Positions 1 to 6,626 of a DNA stretch of 25,045 nt are shown one piece after another. The stretch lies in IMG/VR virus record IMGVR_UViG_3300031688_000125, positions 1 through 25,045 of that record. The stretch is one strand, 5' to 3'. Position 1 is the first letter of the stretch, and every line of letters begins with the position of its first letter. The notes beneath the pieces were generated by a model that was given only the letters and a program-made list of their open reading frames with translations, had not been told where the DNA came from and did no database searches. A program made the translations under genes and the position numbers. This DNA is from a virus.

Positions 1-1008
1 ATTGATCCTATAACACTAGTTCCGGGATATAATAAAGAAGACAAAAAGAAAGTTTGGACTCAGTTTAAAGACGATCCAATTAAAGAAAGAGTCCTATATG
101 ATTCACAGATCATTTATATCTCTTATTCATCTATTACTACAGCATCTAGGGTAAGTTACTTAGAACGTCTTGTTCGTTCATTTAACTTAATGAGAATTAT
201 GGAACACACTAGAGTTATTTGGGCAGTTACAAATTCATCTTACAGAATGAAATTTATTATCCCAGTCGGTGGTAAATCTAAAACTAGAGCAAAACAATCT
301 CTTGCGCAATTAATGCATAACTATAAAGAGGTTGTAGATTTTGATTGGGAATCTGGGTCATTAATGACCGATGGTAAACCAATGTTACAATTTAATAAAG
401 AATACTGGTTACCTTCAAAAGATGGTGAACAACCAGAAATCGAAACATTAGGTGGAGAAGGTCCTGAATTAAGCGACACTGAAGCACTTAAATACTTTAC
501 AGATAAACTTAAAGCAGTTTCTAAGATTCCATTCAACAGATTCATGTATGAAGATGGTGGAGGAGACTTTAACTTAGCAGCTGATGGTATGATTAGAGAT
601 GAAATTAAATTCTCTAAATTTATCAAAAGATTAAGATCAACATTCCAAGAAATACTGGTAAAACCCTTATACATTCAAATGTGTTTAAAATATCCAGAGT
701 TTCAAGATGATGCTGCATTCAAAACACAAATATCTTTACAATTTATTGAAGAGAATATGTTTGCAGAACTTAAACATATGGAAATAATGGAACGTAGAAT
801 AAACTTCGTTACAGAACTTAAAGATTCTTTAGTTGAAACAGATCCAACGACTATGGAAGAAACATCATACTTTGATCAAGACTTCTTAGTAGATCGTTAC
901 CTGAAATTATCACCAGATGATAAAGCAGCAAATGACGCATATAAAGCTCGTAGAGCAGCAAAAGATGCAGAAGAGCCTGAGGTTGATCCAATGGACATGG
1001 GAATCTAA
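1..1008 (+). CDS. 20: Portal protein, T4 gp20 family (5' end cut by window)
   Basis: The reading frame is open from base 1, so the gene begins upstream and 335 C-terminal residues are seen; T4 gp20 has 524. In T4-like phages this protein forms the dodecameric portal at one capsid vertex. It starts prohead assembly, docks the terminase and later joins the neck. Recognisable gp20 landmarks follow in the T4 order: SYLERLVRSFNLMRIMEH, then RVIWAVTNSSYRMKFI, then an acidic stretch, EYWLPS..GEQPEIETLGG, and a 'KYFTDKLKAVSKIPFNRF' segment. The first internal ATG (base 190) falls inside the conserved region and is not the true start. The tail of the protein is acidic (EEPEVDPMDMGI). The gene lies just upstream of the core, protease, scaffold and capsid genes, as in T4. 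Family assignment is firm. Confidence 0.95.
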   Translation: MDPITLVPGYNKEDKKKVWTQFKDDPIKERVLYDSQIIYISYSSITTASRVSYLERLVRSFNLMRIMEHTRVIWAVTNSSYRMKFIIPVGGKSKTRAKQSLAQLMHNYKEVVDFDWESGSLMTDGKPMLQFNKEYWLPSKDGEQPEIETLGGEGPELSDTEALKYFTDKLKAVSKIPFNRFMYEDGGGDFNLAADGMIRDEIKFSKFIKRLRSTFQEILVKPLYIQMCLKYPEFQDDAAFKTQISLQFIEENMFAELKHMEIMERRINFVTELKDSLVETDPTTMEETSYFDQDFLVDRYLKLSPDDKAANDAYKARRAAKDAEEPEVDPMDMGI

Positions 1009-1024
1009 ATTATAAATAAGAACA

Positions 1025-1876
1025 ATGAAATATTTAAAATTATTTGAACAATTCGTTAACGAAGCAATAGAGCTGGTACATGTATATGATACTGACGGTT
1101 CTATGCACGGAACTGGCGAACTAGTTAAAACAAAAGGTAAAAAATCTCTTGTTAGATGGGATGGTTCTCGAGAAGAGTGGTTTCCGTCAGAATTAGTAAA
1201 GTTAGTAGAATCAAACGTTAACGAAGCAAAGAAATTAGACAGAGACACGATGATGTCTTGGTTTAAAAGTAAAGGAAGGGACTTTGTAAAAACAAGTGAT
1301 GAATTTAACGGAGAAGAATCTGGAATATGGTTAAGTAGGGAAGATGATGATAAACATATCGACCATACTTCTACAAGTTCTAAATTTGATAACAGTGTAT
1401 TAAAGTCATTTAGAAAACAAGCAGCAGATAGAGGTTGGGAAATCACATTCCATGATAGATCAACTATAATGGTTTGGCCTGATTCTAATGAAGCAGCAAA
1501 TGAAGCAGCAGTTAACGTAACTCCTGAATCAGATGTAGTTATTGATGATTACATGACAGATAACGGAGATGAGATTAAAGCTACTGAAATTGTTGGAGCT
1601 TTAGTTAGTTCTAAAACTGAAGATGAATATACAGAATACTTTTATACAACATTCGGCCAAGGTGCATTCACAGAGGCTGACATGTTCACTCTAATAAAGT
1701 ATTACAACGAATACTTAGAAGAATTAAATGCAGACGAAGTTGAAGCAGAAGAAGCCGAGGAAGAAGATCCTTTAGCAGATGCTGGAGTAGAAGATATTGA
1801 AACAAGCGATGATACTGAAGGAGAATCTGATGATGATGATCCAATTGAAGATGAATTAGCCGCATTAGAAAAATAA
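1025..1876 (+). CDS. Putative prohead core / internal head protein with capsid-targeting-like N-terminus
   Basis: No overall homolog is recognised; 283 residues. It lies between portal and protease, the slot held by core proteins gp67 and gp68 in T4. The N-terminus MKYLKLFEQFVNE|A resembles the short targeting peptides of T4 internal proteins, which the prohead protease removes after a Glu. A second VNE|A lies at residues 65-67. Between them is a compact segment (about 17-60, with KSLVRWDGSREEWFPSELV) that looks like a small SH3/Tudor-like beta barrel. A mixed alpha/beta region follows (about 72-150). The last 50 residues are very rich in Asp and Glu, as in T4 gp67/gp68. Inferred role: scaffold core component or packaged protein, processed by the downstream protease. 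Position and acidity are direct observations; the role is inference. Confidence 0.6.
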   Translation: MKYLKLFEQFVNEAIELVHVYDTDGSMHGTGELVKTKGKKSLVRWDGSREEWFPSELVKLVESNVNEAKKLDRDTMMSWFKSKGRDFVKTSDEFNGEESGIWLSREDDDKHIDHTSTSSKFDNSVLKSFRKQAADRGWEITFHDRSTIMVWPDSNEAANEAAVNVTPESDVVIDDYMTDNGDEIKATEIVGALVSSKTEDEYTEYFYTTFGQGAFTEADMFTLIKYYNEYLEELNADEVEAEEAEEEDPLADAGVEDIETSDDTEGESDDDDPIEDELAALEK

Positions 1877-1937
1877 AACTTTTAAAAAGGACACCCTTTA
1901 AAGAAGATATATAATCCAAATATAATAAAATAATAAC

Positions 1938-3872
1938 ATGAGCAATATCACAAAAGACTTATTAATCCTAGAAAGATCCTCTTCAAGTTTAGACTTAAAG
2001 AACGAGAATGGGGTTTACGTGCTAGAAGGTATTTTCGGAGAGTTAGATAAAAAGAATAAAAACAATAGAATCTACACTGCTGAAGAATATTTACCGCAAA
2101 TCGAAGCGCTACAGGACAAAATTAAAGCATCAAAATTGTTAGGTGAATTAGATCACCCATCAAACTTTGATGTATCTTTAAAGAATGTATCACACATTAT
2201 TGAAGAACTTACTTACGATAAAGAAAGTAAGCAAATTAAAGGTCGTATCAGGTTATTAGATACAGATGCTGGTAGACAAGCTAAAGCTTTAGTTGATGCC
2301 GGTGTTCCTTTACAAATTTCATCTAGAGCAGCTGGAGCTGTTGAATCAGATGGAAAAGTAAAAATCAAACAATTATTTACATACGATTTAGTTGCAGATC
2401 CAGGATTTGCTAACGCTGAATTATCTAGAGTTAATGAATCTTATGGATTTGATAACGATTCAGACATATTAATATATGAAATTTCAGGATCAACTGAAAA
2501 ACCACAAACCCAATTAACAATAGAAAATAAAGAAACAGAAACAATGGCAGAATCTAAATTTATCAATGTTGAAGACTTTAATAAATATTCTAAATATCTT
2601 TCTGAAGAAATGAAGTCTATTAAAGAAGCTTTAACAGATACTACTGGTATCGATAGCGAATTAAAAGAATTAAAAGAGTACGCTACTTATTTAGCAGAAA
2701 AGTTAGATCAATCAATACAGTACTCGGAAGAAGTTGCTGAAAAGACAGATCAATCAATACAGTATACGGAACATGTTGCTAAAAAGACAGATCAATCAAT
2801 ACAGTATACTGAACATGTTGCTGAAAAATTAGATCAATCAATACAACATGCTGATCATATTGCTGAAAAGACAGATAGATCAATACAGTATGCTGAAATG
2901 TTAGCAGAAAAAGTAGATCAATCAATACAGTACTCAGAACATATTGCAACTGGAGTTGATCAAATTAAAGAATACACTAATTATTTAGCAGAATCTTATA
3001 ACGACGGTGCGGCAACTCACGAAAACTTATTAGAATACGTTGGATATTTAAAAGAGAACTTAGAAAAAGTTACTGAATACGCAGAATATGTTGCAGAAAC
3101 AGTAAATACTAATTTAATATTAGAAGACGAAGCTGGAATCCCGGCTGAAGATATAGAAACAGAAACTAAAGATGTTACGGAACCTGTAGTAGACACTGAT
3201 GGCGTAGAAGTAGATAGTGATGTTAAAGACGTTGAAGCAGACCTAGAACTTGATGGTAAAGGAGACGCTGAAGGAGAAGAAATCAAAGAAGATAAAGCTG
3301 AAGAAGTTGAAAATGATAAAGCTGAAGTTGAAGAAGGGGTAGTAGACTCATTAGACGCTTATAAAAATTCAATCACTGAGAAATTACAATCATTAATTAA
3401 TAAAGCTGAAGAGAAAAAGACAAATGATCCACATTTCTTTAGATTTATATCTGAATCATCACAATCAGAGTATAATGAATTAGAAGTTGAAGACAAATCT
3501 AAAGTATTAGCTTCAATTGAAGGAAGAGGATTCTTAACAGAATCACAAATCTTAGGATTATGGAAAAACTCTTTATTAGTAGCAACTGCACAAAACGAAC
3601 CAAGTGTTATCGCATTAATGCCTAGCGAATATAAGGAAACTTATTCTAAATTATCAGAAGCTAAAAAGAATCAAATCTTAGCACAATCTAAATATCACAA
3701 GTTAGAAACTTCTTACCAAGTAGCAAACTTCTGGCAAACTAGAGATTTAAGAGATACTTCAGTATTAATGGAGAAAGTAGAATTAATTAAAGAATCTAAA
3801 GAAGTTAAACCTACTATCGGATATGATACTACTGATATAGCAGCAGAAATTGCTAAGAAGTTCAAAAAGTAA
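1938..3872 (+). CDS. 21-22: Prohead protease-scaffold fusion (gp21-gp22 type)
   Basis: One uninterrupted 644-residue frame joins what T4 encodes as two genes. Residues 1-170 are a gp21-type serine protease: EGIFGELDKKNKNNRIYT, GELDHPS (His73, candidate catalytic) and ISSRAAG (Ser128/129, candidate nucleophile), ending in RVNE|S, a possible self-cleavage site (165-168). A low-complexity linker (about 181-202) leads to Met203. Residues 203-400 are helical and include six 14-residue repeats of the type AEKTDQSIQYTEHV (253-336). An acidic region (about 405-475) follows. The C-terminal part has FLTE|S at 532-536, matching the T4 cleavage consensus, and ends in a basic helix (IAAEIAKKFKK). This layout fits a scaffold core protein. 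Protease assignment is firm. The scaffold role rests on position before the capsid gene, coiled-coil character and the basic tail. Confidence 0.88.
   Translation: MSNITKDLLILERSSSSLDLKNENGVYVLEGIFGELDKKNKNNRIYTAEEYLPQIEALQDKIKASKLLGELDHPSNFDVSLKNVSHIIEELTYDKESKQIKGRIRLLDTDAGRQAKALVDAGVPLQISSRAAGAVESDGKVKIKQLFTYDLVADPGFANAELSRVNESYGFDNDSDILIYEISGSTEKPQTQLTIENKETETMAESKFINVEDFNKYSKYLSEEMKSIKEALTDTTGIDSELKELKEYATYLAEKLDQSIQYSEEVAEKTDQSIQYTEHVAKKTDQSIQYTEHVAEKLDQSIQHADHIAEKTDRSIQYAEMLAEKVDQSIQYSEHIATGVDQIKEYTNYLAESYNDGAATHENLLEYVGYLKENLEKVTEYAEYVAETVNTNLILEDEAGIPAEDIETETKDVTEPVVDTDGVEVDSDVKDVEADLELDGKGDAEGEEIKEDKAEEVENDKAEVEEGVVDSLDAYKNSITEKLQSLINKAEEKKTNDPHFFRFISESSQSEYNELEVEDKSKVLASIEGRGFLTESQILGLWKNSLLVATAQNEPSVIALMPSEYKETYSKLSEAKKNQILAQSKYHKLETSYQVANFWQTRDLRDTSVLMEKVELIKESKEVKPTIGYDTTDIAAEIAKKFKK
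2544..3872 (+). CDS. 22: Possible nested scaffold protein from internal start (Met203 of the fusion)
   Basis: An in-frame ATG at 2544 begins MAESKFINVEDFNKYSKYLS, exactly at the junction between the protease and the helical scaffold region. The DNA just upstream is A-rich (aaataaagaaacagaaaca), like the leaders of the separate genes in this window, where Shine-Dalgarno sequences are absent. Translation from here would give a 442-residue scaffold without protease. Nested scaffold starts inside a protease gene are known for lambda C/Nu3 and for herpesvirus UL26/UL26.5. A scaffold is needed in far more copies than its protease, which a nested start would provide. The ATG and its context are seen; its use is inference. 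Confidence 0.45.
   Translation: MAESKFINVEDFNKYSKYLSEEMKSIKEALTDTTGIDSELKELKEYATYLAEKLDQSIQYSEEVAEKTDQSIQYTEHVAKKTDQSIQYTEHVAEKLDQSIQHADHIAEKTDRSIQYAEMLAEKVDQSIQYSEHIATGVDQIKEYTNYLAESYNDGAATHENLLEYVGYLKENLEKVTEYAEYVAETVNTNLILEDEAGIPAEDIETETKDVTEPVVDTDGVEVDSDVKDVEADLELDGKGDAEGEEIKEDKAEEVENDKAEVEEGVVDSLDAYKNSITEKLQSLINKAEEKKTNDPHFFRFISESSQSEYNELEVEDKSKVLASIEGRGFLTESQILGLWKNSLLVATAQNEPSVIALMPSEYKETYSKLSEAKKNQILAQSKYHKLETSYQVANFWQTRDLRDTSVLMEKVELIKESKEVKPTIGYDTTDIAAEIAKKFKK
2694..2987 (+). repeat. 42-bp in-frame tandem repeats coding 14-residue helical units
   Basis: Six consecutive 42-base units (2694-2735, 2736-2777, 2778-2819, 2820-2861, 2862-2903, 2904-2945) each encode a variant of AEKxDQSIQYxEHV, followed by one decayed unit (2946-2987). 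The core gatcaatcaatacag is nearly invariant. Fourteen residues equal two heptads, so the repeats extend a helix or coiled coil without changing register. Related but more divergent units may continue to residue 395 (EYAEYVAETVN). Confidence 0.9.
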
Positions 3873-3883
3873 TAAAATTGCAA

Positions 3884-3916
3884 AAATAAATGAAAAAATG
3901 AAAAAATCATTTATTT
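3884..3916 (+). terminator. A+T-rich hairpin after protease-scaffold gene
   Basis: A perfect 10-bp inverted repeat, aaataaatga (3884-3893) and tcatttattt (3907-3916), with a 13-nt A-rich loop, starts 12 bases after the stop codon. It could be a weak terminator or a 3'-end stabiliser separating the scaffold and capsid messages. All stem pairs but one are A-T and no U-tract follows, so strong termination is doubtful. Confidence 0.35.
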
Positions 3917-3930
3917 AGCAAAATAATACT

Positions 3931-3938
3931 GATATATA
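3931..3938 (+). promoter_or_regulatory. GATATATA element, candidate phage promoter of the capsid gene
   Basis: The octamer gatatata recurs ahead of protease-scaffold (1906-1913), sheath (15451-15458) and tube (17773-17780). Here it lies about 100 bases before the capsid start, which implies a longer leader than for the other genes. The recurrence in front of structural genes suggests a phage late-promoter core, comparable in role to T4 TATAAATA. Confidence 0.45.
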
Positions 3939-3955
3939 GTAATATAGAAATACAA

Positions 3956-3996
3956 TCGATTATTAGTTAAGAAGCAAAAGACTAAAAAAGAATCGA
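3956..3996 (+). promoter_or_regulatory. Leader hairpin upstream of the major capsid gene
   Basis: Two nested complementary pairs are present: tcgatt (3956-3961) with aatcga (3991-3996), and ttagt (3963-3967) with actaa (3981-3985). They would fold the leader between the GATATATA element and the capsid start codon into one interrupted stem. A structured leader could protect the very abundant capsid mRNA. The pairing is seen; the function is inference. Confidence 0.35.
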
Positions 3997-4038
3997 AATA
4001 ATAAACAATAAAAACCATTAAAAAAAATATAAAACAAA

Positions 4039-5442
4039 ATGGCAAATTTAATTAACGAGTCTGAAATCAGAGCAACATGGTCACCGATCATCGAATCTGC
4101 AACCGGAATCAACGATGCTAACAAATTAGCATGGATGTCGACTTACTGTCACAACCATAAACTTTACGAAGACGCAACAATCATGTCTTTAGGAGATAAT
4201 CCTGGACCAATGAACTTAGCTGGTATGGGTGCTGCTGCATTTCCAACTGCTAACGCAAACGGATCTGGAGACAAATCGCCTTCTTTATTACCTTTAGCAA
4301 TGCAAGTTGCTGCTCAAACTGTAGGTTTAGATTTAGTACCTGTAGTTCCTATGGCTGGACCAATGGGATTATTATCTTATTTAGACTTCACATATGAAGG
4401 TGGTAGATTAGACAACAAAACTGCTCCTACTTATATCAAAACTACTGCTGCTAAAGCTGGAGCTGATGTATTAGTTGGAACTTCTAGAATTGACGGAAAG
4501 AACATCATCAAAATTGTTGATGCTTTAGCTGCTGATGAAGCTTCTATTGCAGATAGATATGCTGCTGCTGAATTAGTAAAAGGATTAGAAGATCACATTA
4601 AAGGATTTACTGCATCTGACGAAGCTGGAACACCTTACTCTAGAGAAGCTGGAGAATCTACTGCTGATAAAGTAATGGGTCTTTCTTTATTCTCTAAATC
4701 AATTGCTGCTAACACTTACCAAGTTGCTGCTGCAGTTACAAGAGAGCAAGTTCAAGATTTAAAACAATTCGGTGTAGATGCTGTTGCTCAAGTTGAGTCA
4801 GTATTAACTAACGAATTAACTCAATCTATTAACCAACACATTTTAGGTAAAATCAGATCTTTAGGAGCTACTAACGTTGCTGAAGCATTTGGAGCTGCTG
4901 ATTTATTTGATATCGAATTAGCTGCACAAGTTAGTTTATCAGGTGGAGAAACTGTTGCATCAACTCACAGACAAATCTTAACGCAAGTATTAGCAGCTGC
5001 TAATTTAATCGCGAATAGAGGTAGAAGAGGAGCTGGTAACTTTGCAGTAGTTGGAGCACAGGTTGCTACAGTATTACAATCAATTGCTGGTTTCGTTGCA
5101 AACCCAATGTCTAACACTATTTCTCAATCGGCTGGAGCAATCTATCCATTAGGAGCAGTAGCAGGTATTAATATCTATACAGACCCAACACAAGCTTGGA
5201 ATTCTTACGAAGTAGCTGTAGGTAGAAAAGGAGACGGAAACGGACCTGGATTAGTATTCATGCCTTATTTAATGGCTGAATCAGTACAAACAATCGCTGA
5301 AGGAACTATGGCTCCTAAGATTGCTGTAAAATCTAGATTCGCATTAGTTGAAGCTGGACACCATGCAGAAACTCAGTATGTTACATTTAATGTAACTTCA
5401 CCGGTTGCAAATGGATGGACTAACTTAATCAACTTATCTTAA
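4039..5442 (+). CDS. 23: Major capsid protein, T4 gp23 family
   Basis: 467 residues (T4 gp23: 521). This is the hexamer-forming HK97-fold shell protein of T4-like heads. Supporting segments: ESEIRATWSPIIES near the N-terminus, PLAMQVAAQTVGLDLVPV followed by PMAGPMGLLSYLDFTYEGG (the T4 'D..GVQPM..PTG..FALR.VYG' region), and a C-terminal part with GPGLVFMPYLM, as in gp23 proteins. Codon use is highly biased to a few codons, as expected for the most abundant protein. The T4 gp23 propeptide of 65 residues seems missing or very short: the plausible protease sites are LINE|S (after residue 7) and PIIE|S (after 19). It has its own leader and terminator, so it is probably a separate transcription unit. 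Confidence 0.95.
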   Translation: MANLINESEIRATWSPIIESATGINDANKLAWMSTYCHNHKLYEDATIMSLGDNPGPMNLAGMGAAAFPTANANGSGDKSPSLLPLAMQVAAQTVGLDLVPVVPMAGPMGLLSYLDFTYEGGRLDNKTAPTYIKTTAAKAGADVLVGTSRIDGKNIIKIVDALAADEASIADRYAAAELVKGLEDHIKGFTASDEAGTPYSREAGESTADKVMGLSLFSKSIAANTYQVAAAVTREQVQDLKQFGVDAVAQVESVLTNELTQSINQHILGKIRSLGATNVAEAFGAADLFDIELAAQVSLSGGETVASTHRQILTQVLAAANLIANRGRRGAGNFAVVGAQVATVLQSIAGFVANPMSNTISQSAGAIYPLGAVAGINIYTDPTQAWNSYEVAVGRKGDGNGPGLVFMPYLMAESVQTIAEGTMAPKIAVKSRFALVEAGHHAETQYVTFNVTSPVANGWTNLINLS

Positions 5443-5477
5443 TAAGTAGATTGGCTTAACAACCATATAATTTCTAG

Positions 5478-5509
5478 AAAGGGTAACATTAATTTGTTAC
5501 CCTTTTTTT
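5478..5509 (+). terminator. Rho-independent terminator after the capsid gene
   Basis: A perfect 11-bp stem, aaagggtaaca (5478-5488) with tgttacccttt (5495-5505), a 6-nt loop and a run of T's to 5509. It starts 36 bases after the capsid stop codon. This is the clearest terminator in the window. Confidence 0.92.
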
Positions 5510-5511
5510 GT

Positions 5512-5520
5512 GAATATATA
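5512..5520 (+). promoter_or_regulatory. GAATATATA element, candidate promoter
   Basis: gaatatata directly follows the capsid terminator and lies 36 bases before the next start codon, the same spacing as the GATATATA elements ahead of the protease, sheath and tube genes. It is followed by cttatataac, which also resembles the second element type found at 8156 and 24355. Confidence 0.4.
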
Positions 5521-5555
5521 CTTATATAACAGAGAACATAAAAACTAATAAAATT

Positions 5556-6626
5556 ATGATAGATAAATTCGAAAGTTGGTTAAACATAATCAATGAAAAA
5601 ATAACAAGTAATGTGATCATTGAAGGAGATGTTGCAGAAAATCCAACAGTATCGACAAGCACTGAGGTATCTGTATCTTCTGATCCAGTTCAATCTGATG
5701 GTAGAAAGGGATTAATGAGTGATGTTGACGCTATAATGACTTCATTAGATGCGTTATCAGTGGAGTTAAAAGAATCATTAAACGAAGATCTTATAGATAA
5801 GGCAGCAGGTGCAGCTGGGGTTGTCGGAGTTGCAGCAATCGCAGGACTTGGTATTGCTGCTAAAAAAGCATATGATTTTTCATTTAATGCCCCTAAGGCG
5901 AAAAAAGCACAAGATGGTGTTAACAAGTTATCTATTAAAATCGCAGGAATTGAGGCTAAATTAGCAGATGCTAAAGGAGAAATGAAAGATAAGATAAAAG
6001 TAAAGATAGATGCATCTAAAGAACAGAGAGATTCTCTACAGTCAGATGTTGATGCAAAATGGGGAGATAAGTCTACTGTTGTTAAAAAAGCATTAGCACT
6101 TTCTAGAAAAGAAGGTAAAATTGCTGTATTAAATATAACGATGGGAAATGGATCACCTAAACAACAGGCTGACACGAAGGCTCAATTAGCTAAATTGAAA
6201 ACTTCAATAGTACAAGATCAGGCAGATTTTATAAAATCTAAACCAAGTAAAGAAGCAAAGGCTGAATTGGATGACGCAATAAAACAAGATAAAAAAGAAA
6301 ATCCTCCAGCTAAAACTCCAACCGATAATGCAGATGAAAAAACTATTAAAGATAGAGAAGTTAAAAACAAAAAGGATGGTCAATTAAACAGAGTAAATGA
6401 TATGATTGCTAAAGAGCAAGATAGAATGGACGCTGCTGGAACTGAAGAAAGTCCTAAATTAGATAAATTGAAAAAACTAATGGACAAGATATCTGCTAAA
6501 GAATCTTGGCAAATTGAAGGTACTGAATTAGGTAGATTATTTGAAATGGAAATCTCTAAATTAGAAGCAGATGATATGCTTACAGAATCAATATCAATTA
6601 GAGAACGTTTTTCTAAGTTAATTTAA
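5556..6626 (+). CDS. Putative internal head protein with targeting-like N-terminus, helical, Lys-rich
   Basis: No homolog recognised; 356 residues. The start MIDKFESWLNIINE|K resembles the T4 internal-protein targeting peptide and the N-terminus of the product at 1025. Further candidate protease sites are VIIE|G (after 23), LNE|D (after 77) and LTE|S (after 344). A Ser/Thr-rich spacer (30-45) is followed by an Ala/Gly-rich hydrophobic helix (83-102), then long charged helices rich in Lys, Ala and Glu (about 115-330), probably coiled coil. This is compatible with a protein packed beside DNA and ejected with it, or with a head accessory protein. It stands alone between the capsid terminator and its own terminator. 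The motif similarity is seen; the function is inference. Confidence 0.55.
   Translation: MIDKFESWLNIINEKITSNVIIEGDVAENPTVSTSTEVSVSSDPVQSDGRKGLMSDVDAIMTSLDALSVELKESLNEDLIDKAAGAAGVVGVAAIAGLGIAAKKAYDFSFNAPKAKKAQDGVNKLSIKIAGIEAKLADAKGEMKDKIKVKIDASKEQRDSLQSDVDAKWGDKSTVVKKALALSRKEGKIAVLNITMGNGSPKQQADTKAQLAKLKTSIVQDQADFIKSKPSKEAKAELDDAIKQDKKENPPAKTPTDNADEKTIKDREVKNKKDGQLNRVNDMIAKEQDRMDAAGTEESPKLDKLKKLMDKISAKESWQIEGTELGRLFEMEISKLEADDMLTESISIRERFSKLI

Noticed and set aside
1011-1018. TATAAATA, an exact T4 late-promoter octamer, before the gene at 1025
   Set aside because: It is only 6 bases from the start codon, so transcription would begin at or inside the gene; in this A+T-rich DNA the string also occurs at 24293-24300 without a suitable context.
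2694-2987. Regular 42-bp repeats resembling a CRISPR array
   Set aside because: The units are contiguous, in frame within a long coding region, and have no spacers.
3017-3286. Antisense open frames opposite the scaffold, capsid-region and other genes
   Set aside because: They mirror Glu/Asp- or Ala-rich coding strands and give low-complexity Ser, Leu or Pro-rich products with no start context.
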